DNA of 64,000 nt, from NCBI RefSeq assembly GCF_000420485.1, contig NZ_ATVA01000015.1:1-64000 (forward strand), given 5' to 3'. This document shows, one piece after another, positions 6,107 to 14,636 of this stretch. The translations under genes were made by a program, and so were the position numbers. The notes under the pieces are model-generated. The model saw nothing but the letters and a program-made list of their open reading frames with translations, had not been told where the DNA came from and did no database searches. Every line of letters starts with the position of its first letter. Position 1 is the stretch's first letter. The stretch is from Paucidesulfovibrio longus DSM 6739 (lineage in GTDB: Bacteria; Desulfobacterota; Desulfovibrionia; Desulfovibrionales; Desulfovibrionaceae).

Positions 6107-6544
6107 ATGGAAAAGGAAAAGGCCGGATTCGTCTGCGTCAAGGACACCCTCGACGGCGCGTACCCTTCCCTGGTGCTGGGCATCAACGCCGCCCGCATGG
6201 GCATGGAAAGCAAGATTTTCTATTCCTTCATGGGCCTGAACCTCGTCATTGAAGGCGGATTCGACCGCGCCAAGTATTTCCCCGAAGGCGCCATGGGCAT
6301 CATTCCCGGCATGGCCAGCCTCGCGACCGGCATGATGAAGCGCAAGATCGAGAAGGCGAACATCCCCAGCCTGGCGGAATTGCAGGAAATGGCCCAGATC
6401 GAAGGGGTGGAGCTCATCGCCTGCAAAATGACCATCGACATGATGGAACTGGACGAAAGCAGGCTCATCCCGGACGTCAAGGTCTGGACCGCGGAGGACT
6501 TCATGCGCTTCGCCAAAGAGTGCAAGGTCTGCCTGTTCACCTGA
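6107..6544 (+). CDS. DsrE/DsrF/DrsH-like (DsrE2-type) protein
   Basis: 145 residues. The start is ATG at 6107 with GAGG seven bases upstream; an in-frame upstream codon at 6077 lacks a site. The fold pattern is that of the DsrE2 group: VCVKDTLDGAYPSLVLGINAARMGMESKIFYSFMG, and a conserved cysteine in VELIACKMTIDMM (about residue 105), the position that carries persulfide in sulfur-relay DsrE-type proteins. A second cysteine pair is at the C-terminus (ECKVCLF). Such proteins handle sulfane sulfur, which fits a sulfur-metabolising host, but the substrate is unknown. It stands alone between the tRNA locus and an OmpA gene. Confidence 0.8.
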   Translation: MEKEKAGFVCVKDTLDGAYPSLVLGINAARMGMESKIFYSFMGLNLVIEGGFDRAKYFPEGAMGIIPGMASLATGMMKRKIEKANIPSLAELQEMAQIEGVELIACKMTIDMMELDESRLIPDVKVWTAEDFMRFAKECKVCLFT

Positions 6545-6663
6545 GCAGGCGCTGTTGCCCACGAACGACGCGAAGGCGAACGGCAGGCGTCCGGGGCACG
6601 CCCCCCTCATTGCCGTTTCCCGTTGACCGGAGTACAAGGCCGGAAACCTCAACGGAGCGTACC

Positions 6664-7188
6664 ATGCCGAGCCCGCGCCCCTTCAGAAGCTGCACCGATC
6701 CCGTATCCCGATTCGCGCTGCTTGTTTTTCTCGCAGCCGCCCTGCTCTTCTCCGCCTGCGCCATGCCCCTGGTCAGCGCAGTGAAAAAACTCGACGGCCA
6801 GGCCGAGCGCATTCGCGCGGAACTCTTCAACAAGGGCTCCGTCAACCTGGATATCCGCTTCGCCAGCGGCAAGGCCGAGATTCTTCCGATCTCCATTCCC
6901 CTGCTCAACGACGCGGCCAAAGCGCTCCAGGACATCGACAAGGACGACTACCTGCTCCAGATCATCGGCCACACGGACACGAGCGGCCCGTCGAGCTACA
7001 ACGAGCAGCTCTCCCTGGAGCGTGCCCGGGCCGTGCTCGCCTATCTCCGCGACCAGAAGGACGTACCCTGGTGGTTCATGGTGCCGGTCGGCAGGGGCGA
7101 GTCCGAACCGCGCGTCAGCCCCGAGACCTCGGCAGCGGACCGCGCCGCCAACCGTCGCGTCGAATTGCGTTTGGTCCGCAAGGACTGA
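6664..7188 (+). CDS. OmpA-family outer-membrane lipoprotein
   Basis: 174 residues. The start is ATG 6664 with GGAG upstream. The N-terminus has a basic region, a hydrophobic core FALLVFLAAALLFSAC and lipobox cysteine 32. The C-terminal OmpA domain (about 55-172) shows VNLDIRFASGKAEI, LLQIIGHTDTSG, the NEQLSLERARAVLAYL peptidoglycan-binding helix, GRGESEP and NRRVELRLVR. It probably anchors the outer membrane to peptidoglycan, like Pal. It is transcribed alone and converges with the response-regulator operon, from which it is separated by a hairpin at 7206-7228. Confidence 0.9.
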   Translation: MPSPRPFRSCTDPVSRFALLVFLAAALLFSACAMPLVSAVKKLDGQAERIRAELFNKGSVNLDIRFASGKAEILPISIPLLNDAAKALQDIDKDDYLLQIIGHTDTSGPSSYNEQLSLERARAVLAYLRDQKDVPWWFMVPVGRGESEPRVSPETSAADRAANRRVELRLVRKD

Positions 7189-7196
7189 CCCCACAT

Positions 7197-7228
7197 AAAA
7201 AAAAAGGGACCGCGCGAAACGCGGCCCC
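7197..7228 (-). terminator. Rho-independent terminator of the tetR-sulP-signalling operon
   Basis: Read on the minus strand, GGGGCCGCG TTTCG CGCGGTCCC (7206-7228, one mismatch) is followed by nine T residues (7205-7197). It closes the seven-gene minus-strand operon that starts at 14554, and may also affect the convergent OmpA gene. Confidence 0.8.
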
Positions 7229-7317
7229 TGATCCTGCGATTCGTGCGCGGCAGACGCACAAAACCCAACAGGAAGGACACCCTCTTGAGCGGAGCGGAAA
7301 ACCCGCTCCGGGAGCTG

Positions 7318-7746
7318 CTACCAGCCCTTCGTATTCATGATTTCCTTGATCTTCTCTTCGGTCATCTTCTCCACGAGCACGATCTTGCGGGCCTGGGCCT
7401 TCTTGATCTTCTCGGTGAGGGCATTGATGTCCGCGGGCTTCTCCATGAAGTCCATGGCGCCGAGCTTCATGGCTTCCACGCCCTTTTCCAGCGTGGCGTG
7501 CCCCGTGAGCAGGATCACCTGCATCTCCGGGTGCTTCTCGCGAATGAACTTGAGCAGTTCAATGCCGTTCATGTCCGGCATCTGGAGATCGAGCACGATG
7601 GCGTCGTAGGAGTCCTCATCCACGGCCTTGAGCGCCGAAGCGGGGTTGTCGGCGGTGGACACGTTCATTCCGCGCATGGACATGCGCTCGGACAGATTTT
7701 CCAGGAACTCGGTTTCGTCGTCGACGAGCAGTACCTTTTCAGACAT
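7318..7746 (-). CDS. Stand-alone response-regulator receiver protein
   Basis: 142 residues, one CheY-like receiver domain: acidic pocket D9-D10, phospho-acceptor D53 in IVLDLQMPDMNG, T80 in ILLTGH, K102 in MEKP. The last 30 residues form a basic helical tail (KIKKAQARKIVLVEKMTEEKIKEI) with no DNA-binding domain. It is the last gene of the operon, after the degenerate kinase. The receiver resembles the two others in the operon, which suggests duplication. As output it would act by protein contact. Assignment to the family is certain; the partner is inferred from position. Confidence 0.9.
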   Translation of the reverse strand: MSEKVLLVDDETEFLENLSERMSMRGMNVSTADNPASALKAVDEDSYDAIVLDLQMPDMNGIELLKFIREKHPEMQVILLTGHATLEKGVEAMKLGAMDFMEKPADINALTEKIKKAQARKIVLVEKMTEEKIKEIMNTKGW

Positions 7747-7778
7747 GGCAAATCTCCTTGATGAAGAAATGATGGTTG

Positions 7779-8456
7779 CTATATATGACCGTTCGCGTCG
7801 GGGAGCGCCCTGGGCAGGCGCACGACCACGATTCCGGCCTCGTCTCCCGGCTCCACGCTTGCGGCGAGGCGTCGGGTCAGGCGTTCAAGGCTATCCGGCA
7901 GCACAGCGGGCAGGCTCGCTCCCGTCAGCGTCACTTGCGCCCCGTCCGCCGGGGCTTCGGAAACCGGAGCGGCGCGCAGCGTGAACGTGGCCCCGCTCTC
8001 CGCGCCTTCCAGCGCCAGCATCAGGACGCCGTGCAAGAGCCTGCCAAGAGAATACGGGTCGGTGCGGATCGTTGCTGAACGGCTCTCGCCCAGTTCGAGC
8101 TGCACGCTCTTGGCTGCCGCTGCGCGGCGGGAGAGCTTGACGATCAGTTCCATTCCCGAGGCAAGATCCACGTCGCGTACGTCCTCGTCCACGCTGTGGG
8201 CAAAGGCGTTCATGTTCTTGACGATCTCGTCGCCGCGACGAATCTGTCCCAGAATGCTCTGCGCCACGCTCTGCAGCCGCTCCGGGTCGAGCGGGCGGCC
8301 CTTGGCCGCCAGCAGGCAAAGATCGTCGAGGAGCCCGGCCCCCTCATGGATCACGGCGAAAACGTTCTTGATCTCGTGGGAAACCGATGCGCTGACGCGG
8401 CCGAAGAACTTCAGTTCCTCGCGGTCCGCGTTGTCGTGTTGCATGTTCGGGGACAC
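7779..8456 (-). CDS. Histidine-kinase-like protein with degenerate ATPase domain (possible histidine phosphotransferase)
   Basis: 225 residues. I chose GTG at 8456 because AAAGGAG lies six bases upstream; an earlier GTG at 8486 overlaps the previous gene but lacks a site. A DHp helix has VSASVSHEIKN (H27). The following domain keeps only traces of a HATPase fold: the N-box position reads LHGVLMLALEGA, without the Asn, and no DxGxG or G-x-G-L-G boxes are visible. This is the layout of ChpT/Spo0B-type phosphotransferases, which pass phosphate between receivers rather than use ATP. It lies between two receiver genes, which fits such a relay role. Confidence 0.75.
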   Translation of the reverse strand: MSPNMQHDNADREELKFFGRVSASVSHEIKNVFAVIHEGAGLLDDLCLLAAKGRPLDPERLQSVAQSILGQIRRGDEIVKNMNAFAHSVDEDVRDVDLASGMELIVKLSRRAAAAKSVQLELGESRSATIRTDPYSLGRLLHGVLMLALEGAESGATFTLRAAPVSEAPADGAQVTLTGASLPAVLPDSLERLTRRLAASVEPGDEAGIVVVRLPRALPDANGHI

Positions 8457-8485
8457 GGTGCGCTCCTTTGCCGCCGCCGGCGGCA

Positions 8486-8836
8486 CTATTCAGCGGCCTC
8501 GCGGATCTTGGACACGAGATCCTCGATCCGGACCGGCTTGATCAGATAGGACTCCGCCTCTGCGGACCCCAGCTTGAAATCCTCTTCGGAGCCGTGCCCC
8601 GAAAGAAAGATAAACTTCATGGCGGCATCCAGCTCGGAAAGACGGCGACGAAGCTCCAGGCCGCCGATGCGGGGCATCTTCATGTCCAGTACGGCCACGT
8701 CGTAATGCTTGGCAACGGCCATCTTCATGGCCTGCTCCCCGGTTTCCGCCCAGTCCGCCTCCATGCCGCGCATGGCAAGGCGCTCGGCCATGGCAGAAAC
8801 CAATTCCGCCTCGTCGTCTACCAGCAATATCCTCAT
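8486..8836 (-). CDS. Stand-alone response-regulator receiver protein
   Basis: 116 residues from ATG at 8836 (MRILLVDDE), preceded by a GGGGG stretch. Receiver features: DD pocket, phospho-acceptor Asp in VAVLDMKMPRIGG, Ser in IFLSGHGSEED, Lys in LIKPVRIEDL. There is no output domain. The start lies 4 bp after the histidine-kinase stop, so the two are likely translated together and form a cognate pair. Confidence 0.9.
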   Translation of the reverse strand: MRILLVDDEAELVSAMAERLAMRGMEADWAETGEQAMKMAVAKHYDVAVLDMKMPRIGGLELRRRLSELDAAMKFIFLSGHGSEEDFKLGSAEAESYLIKPVRIEDLVSKIREAAE

Positions 8837-8840
8837 GATC

Positions 8841-10574
8841 TCAAGCCCCCTTGATCTGCGCACGCAACGGCAGGGTGATGGTGAATGTCGTGCCTTTGCC
8901 CACCTCGCTCTCCACGGACATCTCGCCGCCGAGTTCCTGAACGAGTCCGTAGGTTATGGACAGGCCGAGCCCTGTGCCGCCGCGCTTCTTCTTCGTCGAG
9001 AAGAAGGGTTCGAAAATTCTCTTGCGGTCTGCCTCCGGAATGCCGCAGCCATTGTCGGACACGGCGAATAGCAGGGCGTCCTTGCCCTGGCGCCGCGCGG
9101 CGATGGAGAGTTTCCCGCCGTCGCTCATGGCCTGGAAGGCGTTGTTGACCAGATTCAGGAAAATCTGCTGCAACTTGCCCCGGTCCGACTCGAACTCCGG
9201 CAGATCGTCCGCGATGTCCAGCCCGATGGCGATGCTCCGATATTCGGCTTCCTTGTGCAGAAAGCTGAGCACCTCCTCGGTCAGGTCGCGGAAGCGGATC
9301 TTCTCGATCTGCACGTCGATGTGCCGCGCGAAGCCCAAAAGCCGCTTGGTGATCGCGCCGCAACGCTCAACGGACTTGATGATCGAATCGATGGTGGCGA
9401 TGAGCCGTTCGTCGTGCTGGTATTCCTTCTTGTACGTGAAGAGGTCGCGGACCAGTCCGGCCTTTTCGTTGATGATCGCAAGCGGGTTGTTGATCTCGTG
9501 GGCCACTCCCGCCGCGAGTCGTCCTATGGAGGCCATGCGGTTGGTGTGCTCCATATGGTGCAGGGTCCGGGCGCGCGTCTGGTCCGCGATGTAGATCTTG
9601 CCGACCATGTAGGTGGCCACGCCCACGATGACCAGCATGATCAGGACGATGCTGACCACGAGCATCCAAAGCAGCTCGATGCGTATGGTCTGCCAGGGCT
9701 TCATCAGCTCCGCCGTGGGCTTCACGAGCAGCAGGATGAACGGCGTGTCCGTGATGTAGGCGTAGCCCACGATGAATTCCCGATCCGACTGGTCGCGGGT
9801 GATCAGGACATGCGTGGTGTCGGAATATTCGGGGATTTGCAGCGTGGTGCGCGAAAGCACCGGACCGTTCCAGCGGGAGGGAGTCTGCAGCACGCCGTCG
9901 GCGTCCACCAGAAACGCGTCCCCTCCGCCGGAAAGGTCCAGTCCGCCGAGGATGTTGTTGAACTGCTCCGTGTCCAAGGTGGCCCGGAGCACGTACTGTT
10001 CGCCGTCCACAAGACACCTGATGGCCACGATCAGGTGCGGCACGTCGCGATAGCCCAGGAAAACGCCGCTGGTGAAGGCCCCCTTCTCCAGGGTCCGCCG
10101 GAGCCAAGGCTGATTGCTGTAGTCTCTGCCCTGGAGCTGGTACGGTCCCACGTAGGCCACCTGCTTTCCGTGACCGTCGATGAGCCCCAGGTCCACGAAC
10201 CCGCTGAAGCTGCCCATGAGCGCGTCCAGCACGCGCGCGAGCCGTTGCTGGTCCCGCAGGCCGCCCACATCCTCCTGGAGCACGATGTATTCCAGGGCGT
10301 TTTTGCGCTCATCCAGGAAGTAGCTCACGGCGCGGCGCGTGTTGGAGGTGGTCCTGGCCGCGCGCAGCAGGTTTTCGGACTCCAGGGAGGAGCGGGTCAC
10401 GTTGTAGTCGATGAGCGTCATGACGATGAGCGGCACCAGCGCCACCACCGCGAGCAGGCCGATGGCCAGCCGCCAGATGCGGTGGTAGTTGAACAGGCTC
10501 TTGTATGGCCCGGCGTCGGGATCGGTGTCCCAGAATTCCGGAATGAGCCGGCGCAGCATCGTCAGGATCTTCAC
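8841..10574 (-). CDS. Membrane sensor histidine kinase with large extracytoplasmic sensor
   Basis: 577 residues. GTG start at 10574 with GAGG eight bases upstream. A membrane span at about 25-50 precedes a 260-residue periplasmic domain of dCache type (SGVFLGYRDVPHLIVAIRCL, then FLVDADGVLQTPS), and a second span at about 305-335 (LLWMLVVSIVLIMLVIVGVA). The cytoplasmic kinase has an H-box AGVAHEINNPLAII, N-box LVNNAFQAM, G1 DNGCGIPEADR, F-box FEPFFSTKK and G2 GGTGLGLSITYGL. The H-box type is that of NtrB-like kinases. It follows the fusion protein by 10 bp, and its own receiver partner follows. The ligand is unknown; the SulP gene in the operon makes an anion or sulfur signal possible. Confidence 0.92.
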   Translation of the reverse strand: MKILTMLRRLIPEFWDTDPDAGPYKSLFNYHRIWRLAIGLLAVVALVPLIVMTLIDYNVTRSSLESENLLRAARTTSNTRRAVSYFLDERKNALEYIVLQEDVGGLRDQQRLARVLDALMGSFSGFVDLGLIDGHGKQVAYVGPYQLQGRDYSNQPWLRRTLEKGAFTSGVFLGYRDVPHLIVAIRCLVDGEQYVLRATLDTEQFNNILGGLDLSGGGDAFLVDADGVLQTPSRWNGPVLSRTTLQIPEYSDTTHVLITRDQSDREFIVGYAYITDTPFILLLVKPTAELMKPWQTIRIELLWMLVVSIVLIMLVIVGVATYMVGKIYIADQTRARTLHHMEHTNRMASIGRLAAGVAHEINNPLAIINEKAGLVRDLFTYKKEYQHDERLIATIDSIIKSVERCGAITKRLLGFARHIDVQIEKIRFRDLTEEVLSFLHKEAEYRSIAIGLDIADDLPEFESDRGKLQQIFLNLVNNAFQAMSDGGKLSIAARRQGKDALLFAVSDNGCGIPEADRKRIFEPFFSTKKKRGGTGLGLSITYGLVQELGGEMSVESEVGKGTTFTITLPLRAQIKGA

Positions 10575-10584
10575 GACGGATACC

Positions 10585-11805
10585 TCAGCCTTCGTTGCGG
10601 CGGATTTTGTCGTTGGCGGCCTTGAGCGTCTCGCTGAGCACATCGATGTCCACGGGCTTGTGCAGATAGGCGAACGCCCCCAGGTCCATGCAGACCTTGC
10701 GGTCCTGCTCCGAGCCGTGGCCGGTGAGGATGATGACCTCGATCTGCGGCCTGGTCTCCTTGACGCGGCGCAGCACCTCGATGCCGTCGATGCCGGGCAT
10801 CTTCAGGTCGAGAATCATGACTTCGGGTTCGTCGTCCTTGACCAGATCCAGCGCGGCTTCGCCGTCGTAGACCACTGCGGAGCCCATGTCGCGGAGCATG
10901 AGCCTCTCCGACAAAGTTTGCACGAATTCGCGCTCGTCGTCCACGAGAAGCACCTTGGAGGGCACCTCGAAGTCCACTTTGCGGTAGATGTCGGCCTGGT
11001 GAAAGCCCTTGCCGACACGGGACTCCACATTGCGAACCCCTTCCACGGCGCCGACGATCTCCTTGAGTTCGCGCTCCAGCCGCTCGAGCATGAGCACGTT
11101 CTTGTTGATGGTCAGGACGATCTTTCCGTGGTTGGCGGCGACCTCCACGTTGTGCCCCTCGCTGGCGAGCACGGTTTCCACCTTGGCCGCCAGCAGGAAG
11201 TCCTCCACGGCATCGCGCGAGGAGTGCGTGACCTTCACGGCCTCGTTGGCGGCCTGCTCGACGATGAGGTCGGCGGTTTCCTGGATGCCGGTCTTGGGCA
11301 CGGGCACGACCATGTCGTAGATCGAAGGATCCCAGGGATCCTTGACTCCCTTGAGGGTCTTGACCCAGGCGGCGCGGTCCTCGTCGTCCTTGCGGATCAG
11401 CTTGTGCGCGTGCTTCTCGGCGAAGCCCTCCTCCTTTTCAGCCAGGGCCAGACGGTGCTTGATCTCGGCGATCAGGCAGACGCGCAGCAGGTGGCTGATG
11501 CTGCCGGGAGGCAGCTGGGAAGCGTAGCCGGAAAAGAGCAGCTTGTCGGAATCCAGAAGCTTCTGCGCCATGGCCAGCCGCAGCCAGGCCACGGAACGCT
11601 CCTTTTCATGGCTGAACTTGTTGAAGACCGATGTTCCGGCCTGGAAGGCGCGGGCGATCTTCTCCTCGGCCATGCCCGAAAGCCGGGCGGCGTCGGCCAC
11701 GATTTCCTGATCGGTGACGAGCCTATAGCCGGTGGCGTCCAGTACCCGCTTGACCACAACGCCCGCTTCGCAAAACAGGCCGTTGAATACGGTGATTACG
11801 GACAT
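10585..11805 (-). CDS. Cytidylate-kinase-like / BON-like / receiver fusion protein
   Basis: 406 residues in three parts. Residues 1 to about 200 follow the cytidylate-kinase-like pattern (ITVFNGLFCEAGVVVKRVL, then GYRLVTDQEIVADAARLSG), but the P-loop reads NGLFCEAG instead of G-x-x-x-GK(S/T), so ATP phosphotransfer is doubtful. Residues about 205-270 (VEDFLLAAKVETVLASEGHN, then GVRNVESRVG) resemble a BON fold. Residues about 283-400 are a receiver with VLLVDDERE, MILDLKMPGIDG, ILTGHGSEQ and LHKPVDI. It lies between SulP and the histidine kinase and is presumably phosphorylated by that kinase. The pseudo-kinase part may bind a nucleotide or protein. Confidence 0.8.
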   Translation of the reverse strand: MSVITVFNGLFCEAGVVVKRVLDATGYRLVTDQEIVADAARLSGMAEEKIARAFQAGTSVFNKFSHEKERSVAWLRLAMAQKLLDSDKLLFSGYASQLPPGSISHLLRVCLIAEIKHRLALAEKEEGFAEKHAHKLIRKDDEDRAAWVKTLKGVKDPWDPSIYDMVVPVPKTGIQETADLIVEQAANEAVKVTHSSRDAVEDFLLAAKVETVLASEGHNVEVAANHGKIVLTINKNVLMLERLERELKEIVGAVEGVRNVESRVGKGFHQADIYRKVDFEVPSKVLLVDDEREFVQTLSERLMLRDMGSAVVYDGEAALDLVKDDEPEVMILDLKMPGIDGIEVLRRVKETRPQIEVIILTGHGSEQDRKVCMDLGAFAYLHKPVDIDVLSETLKAANDKIRRNEG

Positions 11806-11829
11806 GTATCTTCTCCCTTTTTGGTCCCG

Positions 11830-13956
11830 CTAGGCGAGACGGCAGAAAGTGGTCAGGGGGCAGGCATCCTCCCGCCCTTCCTTGTGCGCGTGCTCATGGG
11901 TGGCGCAAAGCGCGCTCTCCATGTTGGCGAAGACGTTCTCCTCGCCGATCTTCTCCAGCATGTGCGTGCGACGAAGCACGTCCATGACGGCCTCGTTTAC
12001 GCCGGAAAGGCAGATGCCCAGGCCGTTGCTGCGCACGCGGTCGACGATCAGCGAAAGCGCCTCCTCGCCGGAGGCGTCCATATCATTGATGCCGTTGGCC
12101 ACGATGATGATCTGCTTCAACTCGGGCATGCTCATCATGCGGTCGGTGATCTGGTCTTCCAGGAAGCTCGCGTTGGCGAAGAACAGCGGTCCGTCGAAAC
12201 GGACCACGGCGATGTGCTCGCATTCCTTGAGGCCGTGCACGCTCGCGGCGCGCAGCGACTTGTCCGCCGAACGGGAGAGCGAGACGACGCGGGGACGCAT
12301 GCTCTTGTAGAGAAACACGCCGAGGGAAAGGACCACGCCGACCATGATGCCCTTGTCCAGGTGCGGCGCGAAGGCCAGCGTGCAGACGAAAGTCAGGATG
12401 GAGATGGCGCCGTCGTACCACTGGGCCTTCCAGGCGTGAATGAAGCCGGAGGCGTTGATCAGGCCGATGACGGCCATCATGATGACCGCGGCCAGGACCG
12501 CCTGGGGCAGATGGTAGAGCAGCGGCGTGAAGAAGAGCAGCGCGATGACCACGGTCAGGGAGGTGAACACGCTGGACATGCCGGTGAGCGCCCCCGCCTG
12601 GAGGTTGACCGCCGAACGGGAGAAGGAGCCCGATGCCGGGTAGCTCTTGCCGCACGCGCCGATCATGTTGGCCAGCCCCTGGCCGATCAGCTCCTGGTTC
12701 GGGTCCAGGCGCTGGCCGGTCTTGGCGGCCATGGCCTTGGCGATGGAAATGGCCTCCATGAAGCCCAGGAGCGAGATGATCGCGGCAAAGGGCAGGAGGT
12801 GCAACATGACCTTCATGTCGATCTTGGGGACGGAAATGGTCGGGATGCCCGAAGGAACGGTGCCGACGACGGCGCCGCCGCCCATCATCTTCAAGGCGTT
12901 CGGGTCCAGGGCCTTGTTGCCGACCTTGATCCGCCACGTGCGGCCGTCCGAGGTCATGCCGGCGGGCACTTGATCCTGGGGATAAAACTCCAAACCGCCG
13001 TCGGCCGTCTCCACTCCGGCGAGCAGCAGCCCGCGAAGCTGCGCGCGGCTCATCGCGGCCTGCTCCTTGAGCCGGGCGATGCGCACGCCGAGCACGTCGA
13101 GGTCGTGCCTCTCATCCAAAAGCGCGACCGGATCGCCGGTTTCCTTGGCGGCCTCGAGGCGCTTGGTCAGCTGGGTCCGCTGCGCGGCCAGATCGTCCAT
13201 GCCCTGTATGGCGGCGTTGAAGGAAACCACGGCGTCGTGCGCAAGGGGCAGCTTGACGGATTCCAGCGAGGCACTGGTGTCGTGGTTGAAGCCCAGGCCC
13301 CAGGACAGGCCCGTGGTGATCACGACGGCGACGAGCACGTTGGGAATCCGAGGATTGACGCGTTTGAGTCCGGCCATGATCCCGAACGCGAGCGCGCCCA
13401 TGGCCAGCGTGGGCCAGTGGGTGTACTGCAACGCGCTCTGAACGACCCGGATGATCGTCTCGTAATGGTGCGAGGCGCTGTCCACATAGACCCCGAACAT
13501 CTTGGAGAGCTGCGACGAGGCGATGATGATGGCCGCGGCGTTGGTGAAGCCGTTGACCACCGGGTGGGAAAGGAAGTTGACCACCAGGCCGAGACGCAGG
13601 ACGCCCAGCGAGAACTGGAACGCGCCGACCATGAGCGCCAGAAGGATGGCGTAGGCGATGTACCCTTCGCTGCCCGCCGTGGCCAGCGGCTCCAGGGAGG
13701 CCGCCGTCATCAGCGAGACCACGGCCACGGGGCCTGTGGCCAGCTGCCGGCTGGAGCCGAACAGGGCCGCGATCAGCGGCGGCAGGAAGGAGGCGTACAA
13801 ACCATAGTAGGCGGGCATTCCCGCCAGCTGGGCATACGCCATGGATTGCGGAATGAGCACGAGAGCCACCGTCAGCCCCGCAAGGGCGTCGGCCCGCAGC
13901 TTGGTGGCGTCATACCCCTTGAACCAGCCGATAAATGGGAAAAATTTTGTCAACAT
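11830..13956 (-). CDS. SulP-family anion transporter with STAS domain and a large hydrophilic insertion
   Basis: 708 residues. Membrane segments begin with the SulP signature region (LAGLTVALVLIPQSMAYAQL), continue to about residue 222, resume at about 380 and are followed by a C-terminal STAS domain (about 560-690; DMDASGEEALSLIVDRV). An unusual stretch at about 225-362 is hydrophilic, with a coiled-coil-like part (DDLAAQRTQLTKRLEAA) that canonical SulP proteins lack. A tail of His and Cys residues follows the STAS domain. SulP carriers move sulfate, bicarbonate or other anions; sulfate is plausible here. It starts 7 bp after tetR stops and lies in the signalling operon. Confidence 0.9.
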   Translation of the reverse strand: MLTKFFPFIGWFKGYDATKLRADALAGLTVALVLIPQSMAYAQLAGMPAYYGLYASFLPPLIAALFGSSRQLATGPVAVVSLMTAASLEPLATAGSEGYIAYAILLALMVGAFQFSLGVLRLGLVVNFLSHPVVNGFTNAAAIIIASSQLSKMFGVYVDSASHHYETIIRVVQSALQYTHWPTLAMGALAFGIMAGLKRVNPRIPNVLVAVVITTGLSWGLGFNHDTSASLESVKLPLAHDAVVSFNAAIQGMDDLAAQRTQLTKRLEAAKETGDPVALLDERHDLDVLGVRIARLKEQAAMSRAQLRGLLLAGVETADGGLEFYPQDQVPAGMTSDGRTWRIKVGNKALDPNALKMMGGGAVVGTVPSGIPTISVPKIDMKVMLHLLPFAAIISLLGFMEAISIAKAMAAKTGQRLDPNQELIGQGLANMIGACGKSYPASGSFSRSAVNLQAGALTGMSSVFTSLTVVIALLFFTPLLYHLPQAVLAAVIMMAVIGLINASGFIHAWKAQWYDGAISILTFVCTLAFAPHLDKGIMVGVVLSLGVFLYKSMRPRVVSLSRSADKSLRAASVHGLKECEHIAVVRFDGPLFFANASFLEDQITDRMMSMPELKQIIIVANGINDMDASGEEALSLIVDRVRSNGLGICLSGVNEAVMDVLRRTHMLEKIGEENVFANMESALCATHEHAHKEGREDACPLTTFCRLA

Positions 13957-13963
13957 CCAGCCC

Positions 13964-14554
13964 CTACCTCACGTTAGCCTGCAACATTCTGCGGCACGAC
14001 TGAAGCAACTCGTTGAACAGCGCGCCAGCATCATACAGATTGTAGTTCTTGAACCGCACCAGGCCGTCAACCATCGTATAAATGATCAGCGCGGATTTCC
14101 GGGGATGAACCTCGGTGGAGATGGAGCCGTCCCGGCGCCCCTCGGCCACTCCCCGTTCAAAGAAATCCACAAGACAATTGTAGATCGCTTCCAGATGCTC
14201 CCGGAACTCCAGATTCGTCTCTGCGAACTTGTAGAGATCGTGGCGATGCAGAAGCAAAAAGTGGTCTTCCATCAACCCTGCGAGATAAAGAAAAAAGGAC
14301 ACCGTCTCTTCCACCATGGCCATGCCGGATTCAAAGCCGCGATCCCTGTAGAAGTCCTCGAACTGATTGACGATGGTTTCGCGGGTGCGTTCCAGGATGG
14401 TCAGCAGAAGCCCTTCCTTGCTCTTGAAATGGTAGAAGATGGTTCCTTCCGCCGCTCCGGTGAGCCGGGAAATCTCCTGCACGGACGTTCCCGCGAACCC
14501 CTTGTTCGCGAAGAGCACCGTGGCGATCTTGAGAATGGCTTCCTTTTTCTTCAT
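13964..14554 (-). CDS. TetR/AcrR-family transcriptional regulator
   Basis: 196 residues. The N-terminal helix-turn-helix is clear: ILKIATVLFANKGFAGTSVQEISRLTG and AAEGTIFYHFKSKEGLL. The C-terminal ligand domain is typical in length but gives no ligand. It is the first gene of the operon, with sulP 7 bp downstream. Two palindromes of the form AACTGA-N8-TCAGTT lie just upstream (14575-14594 and inside 14637-14666), the expected spacing for an autorepressed TetR regulator. Target inference: its own operon, and perhaps the divergent EAL gene. Confidence 0.92.
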   Translation of the reverse strand: MKKKEAILKIATVLFANKGFAGTSVQEISRLTGAAEGTIFYHFKSKEGLLLTILERTRETIVNQFEDFYRDRGFESGMAMVEETVSFFLYLAGLMEDHFLLLHRHDLYKFAETNLEFREHLEAIYNCLVDFFERGVAEGRRDGSISTEVHPRKSALIIYTMVDGLVRFKNYNLYDAGALFNELLQSCRRMLQANVR

Positions 14555-14574
14555 GCGCTTCCTGTTTCAACCTG

Positions 14575-14594
14575 AACTGATTGATCACTCAGTT
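14575..14594. promoter_or_regulatory. Probable TetR operator 1, AACTGA-N8-TCAGTT
   Basis: A perfect palindrome with 6-bp arms, 20 bp upstream of the tetR start codon, so it would overlap the tetR leader or promoter. The same arms and spacing recur at 14642-14661. Confidence 0.7.
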
Positions 14595-14636
14595 TTCATT
14601 TTTCTAGTCACAACTCGGCAAAATGTCAAAAAAAGA

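Noticed and set aside
10489-13977. Very long plus-strand open frame (over 1,100 codons)
   Set aside because: It is antisense to the SulP and fusion-protein genes, has a His/Gln/Asp-biased composition and no ribosome-binding site. It is a product of high GC codon use.
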